Positions 50,377 to 60,584 of a stretch of DNA of 64,000 nt are shown here, one piece after another (the stretch's first letter is position 1; every line of letters begins with the position of its first letter). The stretch is from Saccharomycopsis crataegensis. Taxonomy: Eukaryota; Ascomycota; Saccharomycetes; Ascoideales; Saccharomycopsidaceae. Where the stretch lies: contig NW_027043829.1 in NCBI RefSeq assembly GCF_037102585.1, forward strand, positions 2,418,001 through 2,482,000, written 5' to 3'. Under the pieces are notes generated by a model that saw only the letters and a list, made by a program, of their open reading frames with translations, was not told the DNA's origin and did no database searches. The position numbers were made by a program, and so were the translations under genes.

Positions 50377-53300
50377 TATAAAAGAAGACCAAATAAGAGA
50401 ATGTGTAAAACAGATATCACTGATGGAGGTTCAGGAGACGGCCTTCTTTATTTATTTTTGTTTTATTTTTTTAGTTGGAGAGTGATTATATGTTTGAGAA
50501 CTCCCAGGCAAAAGAAAAAGAAAAGGGGGGAGAGGATGAAACAAACAAAAAAAAAACAACAGGTAAGATGAGGTTGTGTAGGGGTGATCTTGTGTTGTTG
50601 ATAATATTGTTTTTGGAAGGGTATAATGGATCAATGTCCTTTGTTTGCCAGAAATAACAGTTGTTGATGGGGTATTATAGATATAGGGTAGCGAAGGTGG
50701 ATGGTTGTAAGATTAATCGCGACGTGGGAGGCCTCAAATTTTTTCCTCTTGTTCTTTTTTCCCAGATCGCCGGATTGGGGGGGTGGGACCAGCCCCGGTG
50801 GTGTGTGGGTTGTCTCTCGCCCCGCGGTGTCAGGGTGGTGCGTCAGAAATTGTGCGTTGAGACACGTACTGTTGCAGTAGACTGCGCGGGAATGCGTTTG
50901 ACACACCGGCAGGGCGCACAGCAGGGATTGTTAGCAATTGGCGTTTTCATTTATGTTTTCGTTTTCATTTTTATTTTTATTGTTATAATTGTTGTTGTGG
51001 GCCATCACTGGTCGTCGTCACCATTACCACACACACGGGGTGTAGTCCCCCCCCTACAGTGGAGATATTTGTTGCCATTCTCAGTAATACGCTTTGCACT
51101 GCACTATTCCCAAACCAGTAGCGGTTACAAGGAGATATAGATATCGATTGGTGTCAAGTTGTGCTAAAGTCCAGAAGGTATACACAAATCGATGTGGTGC
51201 TTTGACAATATATTCTGTGTCCCATCTGTATATAGATTGCTCCTGCCATTTGATCCATCATCTTCTATTTTTATGCGCAAACTACAAGATCTTTGTTTTA
51301 TATGTGCACATCCATCTATTGGGCGACCTGCATATATAGGTGATTAGTATTATTGGTCATATAAAATGATTTTCACGATAGTGCAATTTAGAATCTGCAA
51401 TTTAAAATGGAATTTTTTTTTTTTTTTTTTTGAGACGCCTGGATCAATACATGTACGTGTTGATTAATATAGATATATATATATATATATATATATGTAT
51501 ATTTATAATATATTAATATAGCGTATTCGTAATTGTAAACTGTGGGTTTCATATATCCCTCAAGTTTCAGTGTAGTATAGGTGGCCAATGCCTTTTTTTT
51601 TCTTCCTATAGAGTACGTTAATTGGCATTGCAAGAAATCTCCTTATAGTTACAAATTATTAGAAGTGTTCAGTCCATTTCAGAGTTTTTTTCGAACCAGA
51701 AAAATTTACTCTGTAAATTAAGAAGAAAGAAAAGAAAAAAAAACTCTCTTTGCAAACCATAACTAGATAGGAAAAACAATTTCTCATGAGGATTTTTTTT
51801 TTTAGACTATTCATCCTGCAGTAAGTAGCCTCGACGTATGCTATTTCTAACCAAGATCTACCTTGAGCTAATGTAAATTATTTGACTCTTTTTTCTTCTT
51901 CTCCTATTTCTTTTTTTTTTTGGTTGTATGACTCCAGGGTAAAACCCTTCAATTCACTTCTAAACTTATCAACGAGTCAACGCCATACATTAACAATACT
52001 CGTCTGTAATCTTTTCCTTCAACTTCGTAACTCAATTATGGCTCTATTGTTCAATATATTGTTTTTCACTCGCTTCTTGCTTGATAAAAAAAAAAAACAA
52101 AGGATACTAGTATATCCTCTTAGCTTGGTGTGTGGCATTTATAAACCTAAATAGGAAGGTGGTGTCAAACCTTGGATTGGGTCCTTAATGACCAAAAGCA
52201 ACCCAAGAAATTAATCAAATGATAAAATATTCATTATGAAATGATATTCATGGTAATAATTCCCATCATCATAGCACAATTTGTAAAGATTTTGTGACTA
52301 ACTATCGACTATGACATAAGAAAGTAAAAACTCAACTACATACGAACGTACCCTCAAACACTCTGCAGAATATTGCGAATGGCAAAAAAGGTGATTGATA
52401 ACCAACACCGCTTTTCAAAAAAGCTCTTGCTTCAAGTTTAAATAAGTAAATTTGAAGATTCTGATTGCAGTTAGTTCTTAAAATATACTCCCAATCACTT
52501 TTGTGAGAATTTATCAAAATGTTTGAGAGAAAAAAAAAAAAAAGGAGTGTTTTGGATTTTTGGATTCCATGATAACTATAATAAATATGTTACTGTCAAA
52601 CGATAATGCTCTCTGATCATCTCGCTATTCTATTTATTTATTCTATTTATTTTTCCTCTTGAATTAATATTTTTCTATTATCTCTTTATGTCACCCTTAC
52701 TGATCATTAAGTCTAGCTGATACGTATTCTAAATCCAATGTACTGTGCTCTACTTTTTAATAATGATACATTAAAATCTCTCCCTCCTTTTCATTGACTA
52801 TACTGTCTTCAAATATAAGAATTCGACCAGACCTTCTTCATATATATAAATCTCTGCAATTCTAATTAGACCGAATTTCTCTGGTTACCTCCTCTCTTGC
52901 AAAAATGGGTCAAATTCCTTCGGTTTCCTCCTCTCCTCTTATAGATGGACTGGATTATTTTTTATTTCCTCTTTCCCCTTATAAACATTAAGCCCCTCAA
53001 ACGAGAATTACCTATGTTCAACTAAATTAAATGTCCATCCAATCTGATATGGGTCACCCCCAAAGAAAATCTGACTCAAGAGCCCCTAATCCATTGATTG
53101 AATTATGAGTCCAAATTTATATTACATACTCATCATTGGGAGATCCTAAATATCAAAGAATATCATACACCTATCATTTCGTAGTCAAGGAATACAAATT
53201 TTCTCTCTGGTAATAATACTATTTGATTACCACCCACCTTCCTCTTCTTCAAATCAAAAAAAAAAAAAAAATCAACAATATTACTTATTATATAATCTGT

Positions 53301-53526
53301 TACACAATGCAAACCCTTTTTCGCATTACTACTAGAGCCAGACACTACAACACAATAGATTTTTTTTGTTTTGTTTTTCAAAATAAATGTTCAGAATTGA
53401 TCAAATGATTAACTAAAAGAAAAACTGAATCTATAAAACATAACTAGAGTACACGTACATAATTAGAAGAGCAAGGGCAAGAGGGGAGGGCTTTTAAATA
53501 AAAATAAACAAAAAAACAAACTCAAC
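50377..53526. other. 3.1-kb intergenic region upstream of MSB2
   Basis: No supported gene. It contains a GC-rich island (50761-50930), a C/G run (51049-51055), poly(T) (51412-51432), a (TA)n tract (51472-51495), T- and A-rich patches and a degenerate pyrimidine-rich duplication at 52866-52945. The length fits a gene with complex regulation, such as MSB2. Confidence 0.55.
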
Positions 53527-54492
53527 TCAACTCAAATCACTGATTCTTGCCAACAACCCAGCGATTTGCAAGTACGAAGAAACCCCTTCTAAAACTCTCA
53601 TGTGAGTGATCCCGATTTCTTTCATCATCTCCAATCTTTTCTCTTCATTAATTTCCACTAACCCTTTGATGACTCTAAAACTAGTGGTGACAATATCAAT
53701 TGGCGAGTACCCTTTCTTCCACAATTTATCTAACTGGGCGATACTTTCTTCAATTGATCCATTGTTGGCCGCCACAAGCATTGATCTAATAACCAATGGA
53801 TGTGGCTGATCAACCACTTTGAAAACATTCTGCTCGTTCACGAATCCAAACCCCGATACCGTACTTTGCAAATTATTGATCGCCTGTCGCATGTCCCCTT
53901 CGGCGGTGAATATCAACGCTTGTAATCCATCGTTCGAGTATTCGACTTTCTCCATCGCCGTGACTTCCAATAATCGATGTAATATCTCGGCATCGGCAAG
54001 CCTCAGGTACCGCAATATCGCACACCGAGACTGGATCGGTTCGATGATCTTACTGCTCTGGTTACACGCGAACGCAAATCTGGTGGTGTTGGAATATATT
54101 TCCATGGTCCGTCTCAACGCTTGCTGGGCCCCCGGGGTCATGGAGTCAGCTTCATCGAGAATAATAATCTTGTGGCGTCCTGGTGGCAATTGTACTTTCT
54201 TTTGGGCAAATTGTTTGATCTTATTACGCACCACATCGATCCCTCGATCGTCACTGGCATTAAGCTCCAATACTGCTTCGGAATAACTGGTCCCAAGAAG
54301 CTCGTGGGCAAGACAGTGAATGGAGGTGGTTTTCCCAATCCCTGGAAGACCCAGAATGATCACATGGGGCATATTCCCATCTTTGGCAATGACTTTAAGA
54401 CGGGAGATGGTATCGGGATTACCCACCACGTCTTTCAACACTTTAGGACGGTATTTCTCAACCCAAGGAAGTTCCAAAATTAATGGGGGCAT
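53527..54492 (-). CDS. RFC4: Replication factor C subunit 4
   Basis: AAA+ subunit of the RFC clamp loader that opens PCNA and loads it on primed DNA; also part of Rad24, Ctf18 and Elg1 complexes. 321 residues, the S. cerevisiae length is 323. Clear motifs: LPWVEKYRP (RFC box II), Walker [10 protein letters not shown] (48-56), [18 protein letters not shown] Walker B (113-116), [17 protein letters not shown] with the SRC arginine finger, and [17 protein letters not shown]. Residue 163 in RYLRL is a CTG at the position held by Ser in S. cerevisiae and Thr in the human homologue. ATG at 54492. Divergent from HMI1. Confidence 0.96.
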   Translation of the reverse strand: MPPLILELPWVEKYRPKVLKDVVGNPDTISRLKVIAKDGNMPHVIILGLPGIGKTTSIHCLAHELLGTSYSEAVLELNASDDRGIDVVRNKIKQFAQKKVQLPPGRHKIIILDEADSMTPGAQQALRRTMEIYSNTTRFAFACNQSSKIIEPIQSRCAILRYLRLADAEILHRLLEVTAMEKVEYSNDGLQALIFTAEGDMRQAINNLQSTVSGFGFVNEQNVFKVVDQPHPLVIRSMLVAANNGSIEESIAQLDKLWKKGYSPIDIVTTSFRVIKGLVEINEEKRLEMMKEIGITHMRVLEGVSSYLQIAGLLARISDLS

Positions 54493-54658
54493 GATTATTG
54501 TGTTTATATGTTTTGAATGGAAATTGAAAAAAAAAAAAAAGTTTGCTTTCTTTTAAGAGTGGTTATCAGGGAAAGATCAAACTGTGGTGAATTGAAAGGT
54601 CTCATCAAATTTGATATCATTTTGGGGTGATTTTTTTTCCCCCAATTTTTTTTTTTTT

Positions 54659-54668
54659 TTTTCGCGTC
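54659..54668 (-). promoter_or_regulatory. MCB/SCB-like element in the RFC4/HMI1 promoter
   Basis: GACGCGAAAA on the minus strand combines the MCB core (ACGCG) and the SCB core (CRCGAAA). It lies ~170 bases before RFC4. G1/S regulation of replication genes by MBF/SBF is established in budding yeast. It is in the divergent promoter also serving HMI1. Confidence 0.5.
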
Positions 54669-54802
54669 GCGGATGTTCCAAAACGACGGGATCTTTCAAG
54701 CACTCAGAAAAATCACTTACTTCTGGGCGGTGGGAAAAAAGAGACAGGGAGATAGATGAGATGAGATGAGGCTTCTCTCCCCATAATATAGACTTGCATA
54801 AT

Positions 54803-57112
54803 ATGCTGGAACCCTTAACAAATGGTAGTGCCACAGATTTGCAATTCCTGGCAACACCCCTTCAATGGAAAGCCATCGAATTCCCCCCAGCATCGAACAC
54901 CATCACCGCAATCCTCGCCGGCCCAGGGTGCGGGAAAACCAGAACTTTGATCTTACGGTGCTTACACATGATGTCGATTGGGATCCAACCCCATGAAATA
55001 TTGGTGTTGAGTATGACCAATAGTGCGGCCCGGCATTTGAAATCAGAATTACGCAAAGTATTATCACGAGAAACGTTGCAGCAGACAGATACTGAAGTGG
55101 TTGGCGCCGTTGAATCGTTGCCACCTTCAGAAATAGAATACATTATTTCCAATATGAACATTCTTACATTCGATTCGTTTGCCGGACAAATCATTGCTGC
55201 GGATCGTGGGTCACCCATGAAAATCCTCGATCCTTCCTATTACGATGATATTATGTATTTGACCTCGTCGTCCAGACAAACTGGGAGGAACCATACTGCT
55301 TCGGTACGTTCGCGAATTGATAAATGGCCGCTTGATGCTCGAGACCACGTTATTGAAACCGCGTTGAATAAGTTACGAGATACCGAAGGGCTCGCGACGT
55401 TTGCCTGGATCCGGTACCGGACGCTTCAGTTACTAAGCACCAAATTTAGCCTGGTGGTGGGGGTCGGCAGATATCGAGTGCTTATGATCGATGAGTTTCA
55501 GGATTTGTACGGTGATTTATTACGTATGGTGGAATTAGTGGCGGTGGAAGATCGTGGGTTGCATTTGACTGTGGTGGGGGACGCCGATCAGAGTATTTAT
55601 GGGTTTTTAGGATCGATCGACACTGATAAGAAGTTAAAACAGGTGGAGCAAAAATCGGGGAGACAATTGCAACAAATTGTGTTGAACGAATCTTTCCGAA
55701 GCACCGGAGAAATCATAAAGTTTTCCAACCAGTTGACATCGACGAAACTTGTGAATTATCATCAGGATGGCAATGATGATCTACCAGTGTCTCATGAGTC
55801 TTTCTCGCTGGCTTTGGAAAGGGCCGATTTTGTCGCCCGAGAAATTAAAAGATTGTTGCGCCAGTCGATTATTACCTCTCTTAGTAACGTGCTTGTGCTC
55901 ACTAGAACCAACCGTCCTACATCATTAATGGAATCTTTCAATTTCTACGGTATCAAGTTCCATAAACGACAATCATCGGTGCCGGGATGGATGTCCGGAT
56001 CCATTAGTCTCATTCATTATCTCCAAGTGTTAGCAAATCCCCAAGAATTTGAATTCTCCATGATTTGCGTGATGATGCTGATCCTGGGAATGTCGCGTCC
56101 TTCAATGGACGTTGTCCAACGGAAGTTTGAGGCCTGGCAAAAAACTAAACCAGGAAAAGCGGCGAGTACCCTTTGGGAGTACTTGATAGATCCTAGTACC
56201 AAACACAGTAGTAAAAAAGTGATCCGGTTCATTGAAACCACGAATCATTGGCGGGATAGGATCCAAGGTGGTGGGAAAGATGGAGCAAAGTTGAACAACC
56301 CTCAAGATCTATTCAATGCGTTATTACAATATATTGCAGATTTGGATAGTGCAAGGAGAATAATTAGTACTAATCTTTTGGTTTCAGGGACGGCGCGTGA
56401 TGAATTAGAAAAATTTTATCTTGGGTTGAAAGATGCTTCGGTGGTTCGTGAAGCCAAACTCCAAGAGATGCTGCAAAACCAATCCAATGAAATGAATAAT
56501 GTCTTAGGAGAAGAGGCAAGTGTCATGAGAGATGAACCCGAGGTTCCCGATTTGATCGATTGGTTTGTTGAAGGGTATAATGAAAGATTATACAAAGATC
56601 TGTCTCAAAGACTCGGTAAAGAAGGGGTTCCCGATGATGCGGTCCAAGTGTCAACGATCCATGCGGCGAAAGGATTGCAAAGTCCGGTGGTGTTTGTTCT
56701 TGCCGATACTACTTATGCATCATTGGCTTCCAAACAGAAACACGAGCTCTCATTGCAGGAACCTTCATCGCCGAGATCCATGTACCAACGAGGCTCAAAG
56801 ATTAAGCGGCACTGGGATGAAGAAGAAGTAAGGGTTCATTACGTGGCGACCACGCGAGCCCAGAAGAAATTATATTTTTGCGAATTACACGATCAGTTTG
56901 TGAGAATTGGCGGGTCGTCTCAGTATATTGAAAATCCATTAGAGATGAAGAACCGAAGCACCCCAGGGTTTCCTAATAAAATTGCTAGTGGTGATCAATT
57001 ACAAAATGCTAGGAAGAGAATGTATAGTAGTTGGCACAGACCAATGGGAAGATATAATTTTGGGGGATCAATGAGATTTGTTGGCAGGGTTTTGCGAGTG
57101 GTGCTTAAATAG
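54803..57112 (+). CDS. HMI1: Mitochondrial UvrD-family DNA helicase Hmi1
   Basis: 3'-5' SF1 helicase required for maintenance of mitochondrial DNA. 769 residues with Q motif (LQWKAIEF), Walker A AGPGCGKT (39-46), IDEFQD (motif II), GDADQSIYGFLGS (III), LNESFRSTGEI (IV), STIHAAKGLQSPVV (V) and VHYVATTRAQKKLY (VI). In S. cerevisiae the mitochondrial targeting signal is at the C-terminus; here the last ~35 residues are also Arg/Lys-rich with hydrophobics and no acidic residues (ARKRMYSSW...GRVLRVVLK), supporting the same. Start is the ATG at 54803; the frame above opens only with TTG. Several CTG codons occur. Confidence 0.9.
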   Translation: MLEPLTNGSATDLQFLATPLQWKAIEFPPASNTITAILAGPGCGKTRTLILRCLHMMSIGIQPHEILVLSMTNSAARHLKSELRKVLSRETLQQTDTEVVGAVESLPPSEIEYIISNMNILTFDSFAGQIIAADRGSPMKILDPSYYDDIMYLTSSSRQTGRNHTASVRSRIDKWPLDARDHVIETALNKLRDTEGLATFAWIRYRTLQLLSTKFSLVVGVGRYRVLMIDEFQDLYGDLLRMVELVAVEDRGLHLTVVGDADQSIYGFLGSIDTDKKLKQVEQKSGRQLQQIVLNESFRSTGEIIKFSNQLTSTKLVNYHQDGNDDLPVSHESFSLALERADFVAREIKRLLRQSIITSLSNVLVLTRTNRPTSLMESFNFYGIKFHKRQSSVPGWMSGSISLIHYLQVLANPQEFEFSMICVMMLILGMSRPSMDVVQRKFEAWQKTKPGKAASTLWEYLIDPSTKHSSKKVIRFIETTNHWRDRIQGGGKDGAKLNNPQDLFNALLQYIADLDSARRIISTNLLVSGTARDELEKFYLGLKDASVVREAKLQEMLQNQSNEMNNVLGEEASVMRDEPEVPDLIDWFVEGYNERLYKDLSQRLGKEGVPDDAVQVSTIHAAKGLQSPVVFVLADTTYASLASKQKHELSLQEPSSPRSMYQRGSKIKRHWDEEEVRVHYVATTRAQKKLYFCELHDQFVRIGGSSQYIENPLEMKNRSTPGFPNKIASGDQLQNARKRMYSSWHRPMGRYNFGGSMRFVGRVLRVVLK

Positions 57113-57724
57113 TTTTTTGAATGGCTATTTAAGTTGGCAATTTCTATACTACCAAGGTGATTGATTGCGGTTTGCAATTTGTGAAGTATCGCAAAAATGG
57201 GACGATGTTTTTCAATGTAGATGTAATATAAATGAGCCTAAATGGTTTGATAAAATGCTATAAATATTCCCCCCGCTCCCACAAGGGACAGGAATAAACT
57301 ATTTGTTTATTATAATAGAAGTGAAAAAAAAAAAAGGTAGAATACTGAATAAATAGAATAGAGTAGAATAGAATTAGAAATTGAGAAAGTAGTAAAAAGG
57401 AAAGAAAGGACGTCATTTTTATAAAACAGTCTTAGAGCATAATATAGCTGGGTCAATAATAACACTAAAGCACAAAATAAATGAGATAATGGCAACAACA
57501 ACAACAATAGGATTAAAACATTAAAATGCTTTGTGTCTATTTAAGCCAAATCATGTTGAGACTAATTTACCCGCCTAATCTTCAACGCATTTGCCCCGGG
57601 CAACCCTTCAGGTATCCACCATCCAGATTTTTTTTTTTTTTTTTTTTTTAATTCAATGTATGCAGATATCTGTAGAATGAATTGTTACATTCCCAAGATA
57701 TACATATATATATTTTAGGTAGAT
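57113..57724. other. Intergenic region after HMI1, with a 22-base T run
   Basis: About 610 bases. A run of A (57323-57334) and of 22 T (57628-57649) stand out; the latter lies ~75 bases before the next ATG. No gene seen. Confidence 0.6.
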
Positions 57725-58441
57725 ATGCCAGAGGAACTTCGTGGCAAGGCCCCATATAATCCGTATGATCCCACCGAAGCCCGTCCGCTCGGAGGGTACC
57801 CCAGTGAATTTGCGATTCCTGGGACGAAATCGAACTCTGGGATCATTGCCCCAGCCTCGGAATTCCAAAGGGTGAAGAACGCCATGAACCGCCTTGGATA
57901 CCATCCACGTCCTCGCAGCAGTGTTTATCCTGGACAATATAAACTTCTACGACGGATAGATGATCAACGGGCCCGGTTTTGGCGAGGCGCTAAGTACGTC
58001 ACCGCGGGGATTGTGGGGATCGGGTCAATATACATTGTGTTCTTCCATAGATGGAACGATGGGTACGATAGTATGTTTAGCAAGACTTATCGATTCCAAT
58101 TACATATGAAGTGGTTAATTAAAGGAACGTTGACCAAGCAAGAGTTTGAGGATTTGCATCCAAAGCAGCGAGGGTACGCGGGAGCGGTGGGGCATGGAGG
58201 AACCCAGTTTAATAAGTCAAATGAAGGTGAACATGAAACGAATTTCGCATTACAGAGACCGACTAATGATCAACAAGTGGCGGCCGAAAAGCAAATGCAA
58301 GAAAGGGAAGAGAATTATTGGAAGGCGATTGATATGGCAGAAAAGATCTTGAAAGAAAAAGAGCCAGGACAGGAGAAGGTACAGAGTCTTGATACGTCTT
58401 CTTCGGAGAGTGATAAAGGGAAGAAGAAATGGTGGTGGTAG
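57725..58441 (+). CDS. Uncharacterised single-pass membrane protein, possibly mitochondrial
   Basis: 238 residues, not recognised with certainty. Pro/Tyr-rich N-terminus (NPYDPTEARPLGGYPSEF), then RLGYHPRPRSSVYPGQYKLLRRIDDQRARFWRGAKY, one membrane span (~90-107, YVTAGIVGIGSIYIVFF), and a conserved-looking YRFQLHMKWLIKGTLTKQEFEDLHPKQRGY after it. The C-terminus is charged with a Lys/Trp end (KGKKKWWW). The basic residues flanking the span suit the mitochondrial inner membrane or ER. It is probably a real, constrained fungal protein. ATG at 57725. Convergent with RPP1 with only ~67 bases between their ends. Confidence 0.8.
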   Translation: MPEELRGKAPYNPYDPTEARPLGGYPSEFAIPGTKSNSGIIAPASEFQRVKNAMNRLGYHPRPRSSVYPGQYKLLRRIDDQRARFWRGAKYVTAGIVGIGSIYIVFFHRWNDGYDSMFSKTYRFQLHMKWLIKGTLTKQEFEDLHPKQRGYAGAVGHGGTQFNKSNEGEHETNFALQRPTNDQQVAAEKQMQEREENYWKAIDMAEKILKEKEPGQEKVQSLDTSSSESDKGKKKWWW

Positions 58442-58508
58442 ATGGCGAACTGTTTTTTTTTTTTTTTTGTATTGTAAATATATAATATATACCTTTGTCT
58501 ATAATTTG

Positions 58509-59327
58509 TTACTTTTTCTGTAGTTTTCTCAACACGGCAATTTCATCATCATCTATTTTATGTTTTTTAGTTTCAAGGATATCAGAACCCATGGCAACTG
58601 ATTGTTTATAGCTTTGATTTCTTAAACGGCCCAGGATCATCACTTTGGAAGGGTTTTCATTGATGATCTGTGCCACGCGATGCGGAGCAATATTGATGAT
58701 TTTGCACATTATTTGAAGATCCAATTTTGTTTTCACTTGCACTGAACGCTCTGCCCCACTACTGATGAGGATTCCTTGGGATCTTGAGGCCCTAACAAGG
58801 TTTTTACACACCGATAAGAAGTTTTTCCTGGTGTCGGGTTGTAATACTGGGGCGTACACGATTTCGAAATATTTCCCCTTTGCTGCCCCGCTGTGGACCG
58901 CCTTGTTTCTGAGCCAATACTTTAAGTTTTCCTTGTAATTGAACGATATTATATCGAAGTCGAAGTTGGTGATGGCCACCAGTAACGCCCGGTCATTTAA
59001 AGGTTTGATGGCGATGAGATCGAAATGATCGGAGAAGAGCTTGAGTCCCGGGAAGTCTGCAGGGTCGTGGAGGGTCAAGGTGATTCTGGTGTATATTTTC
59101 AAGTTGAATTGGTGTTCAAAAAGCGATAGATCAATGGGGTTGGGCGATTTTTTCGCAAAGTCTTTCTTGGTGAGCTTTAGCGACGGGTCGAGTTGAAAGT
59201 TGAGGGCGATGTGAGTGTATTGGAGGTGCTGGAGCATTGCCAATATAGATTTTAAGGCGGCGATTTCCAGGGCCAGAGGAGCGGCGTAGGTTGTCAGGGG
59301 CCAAGGGATGTTGAGATCAAAGAGCAT
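58509..59327 (-). CDS. RPP1: RNase P / RNase MRP protein subunit Rpp1 (p30)
   Basis: Subunit of nuclear RNase P (tRNA 5' maturation) and RNase MRP (pre-rRNA cleavage). 272 residues. MLFDLNIPWP opening and YTHIALNF match the Rpp1/p30 (PHP-like barrel) start; later ITNFDFDIISF, KYFEIVYAPVL, FLSVCKNLVRASRSQGILISSGA and MILGRLRNQSYKQ are the family's core. Three CTG codons among the first 21 (59268, 59274, 59295 on the plus strand) sit where my remembered S. cerevisiae alignment has polar residues. ATG at 59327. RPP1 starts 1257 bases before the transaldolase-like gene, pointing away from it. Confidence 0.92.
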   Translation of the reverse strand: MLFDLNIPWPLTTYAAPLALEIAALKSILAMLQHLQYTHIALNFQLDPSLKLTKKDFAKKSPNPIDLSLFEHQFNLKIYTRITLTLHDPADFPGLKLFSDHFDLIAIKPLNDRALLVAITNFDFDIISFNYKENLKYWLRNKAVHSGAAKGKYFEIVYAPVLQPDTRKNFLSVCKNLVRASRSQGILISSGAERSVQVKTKLDLQIMCKIINIAPHRVAQIINENPSKVMILGRLRNQSYKQSVAMGSDILETKKHKIDDDEIAVLRKLQKK

Positions 59328-60042
59328 TTTGATACTTATTGATTAATGTCTAATAAGAAGTTGCAGTATTGCTGATTGATGTTAAATGGTGAGTTCATTT
59401 CCCCATTGAAATTTTTTTTTTTTTTTTTGATGAGAAATTGCTATGCGCAGGACAGAAGCGCTCAGTTGAAGCAACATCAGATTTCTAATGAAGAATATCA
59501 CGGTTTTATATGGCAGGTATGTATATATATATGTATAATGGTGAATAATTATCAGAAGGAATAGCTACCAAAAATTTATTAAAACCGATAAAATATGTGG
59601 GGTTATATAATACAAGTAAATTCATTAACCACGGTGGAAGTTCAAGCAACTGCAATAGGTAGGATATTGACTGCTGCACTTGTCTGGCTCTTAATGACTG
59701 ATATACACAAGCATACACGATAAGAGGATCATGTCGATTGGGTGATTGTTTGTACATAAATTATTGCCTGGACCGTCGACTGGAAAAAAAAAAAATTACT
59801 ACAAGATCCAAATTACAATACACAACAATAGCACTTGATGTAAATCTACATCATCTCTGTAACGACGCAGAAGACGCTTTCCGACCAGAGCAGAGCCCCT
59901 TGTTGCTTGCTCAGATCGACAGGCTTGCAAGCTCACAGTTGAAGGAAGGAACGACCTTTTCTACACCTTCTCTCTACCTTACTTGATACAGATGTGCAAT
60001 GGCAATAGAGCTGTCTAAGGCATATGTCAGCTATGCCCGTAG

Positions 60043-60079
<37 letters not shown>

Positions 60080-60584
60080 GCCTGTAGATCTCTTAAGGGA
60101 ATAATAATAATAATATAATATATATATAATCATGGCAAATCACCTCCTTCCCCCATATAAGTCAACGATAGGCGCCCGATAGCCTACCCCCCCACCATCC
60201 CCAAACGCCGTCTCATTTATTGGCCGACAGGCGGTGGTGGACCCTCCGCCATGGTGTGTCCTGTCAAGAGGCCCACTCCACAAAAAACTCCTCGATCCGG
60301 TACCATCAAAACCCATCGAAACCAAAAGATGCTCCAATCTGATTGAACCCCACAAAAAAAAGAAAAGAAAAAGAGGGTGGATCCCCACGTTCCGAGATCC
60401 TCCCATCACTCCGAGTAAATTACTTGGTATTCATGACCCCTGTAAACAAACCAAAAACCAAAAACCATTATAAAAAGCAGCAGTCATTCCAACCTTCCAC
60501 AGTGTGCCCGATATGTAATGGATCAATCTCCTTTATACTCATCACAAACACATAACCAAAAAAAAAACAAAAAAACAAACGAAT
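59328..60584. other. Divergent intergenic region RPP1/transaldolase-like gene
   Basis: About 1.26 kb. It includes poly(T) (59409-59428), a (TA)n tract (60046-60075) and a C-rich segment (60186-60204) followed by a GC-richer promoter. Near the plus-strand gene are CCCCT plus GTAAACAA (60437-60450, stress-response and forkhead-like motifs) and TATAAAAAG (60470-60478). Confidence 0.5.
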
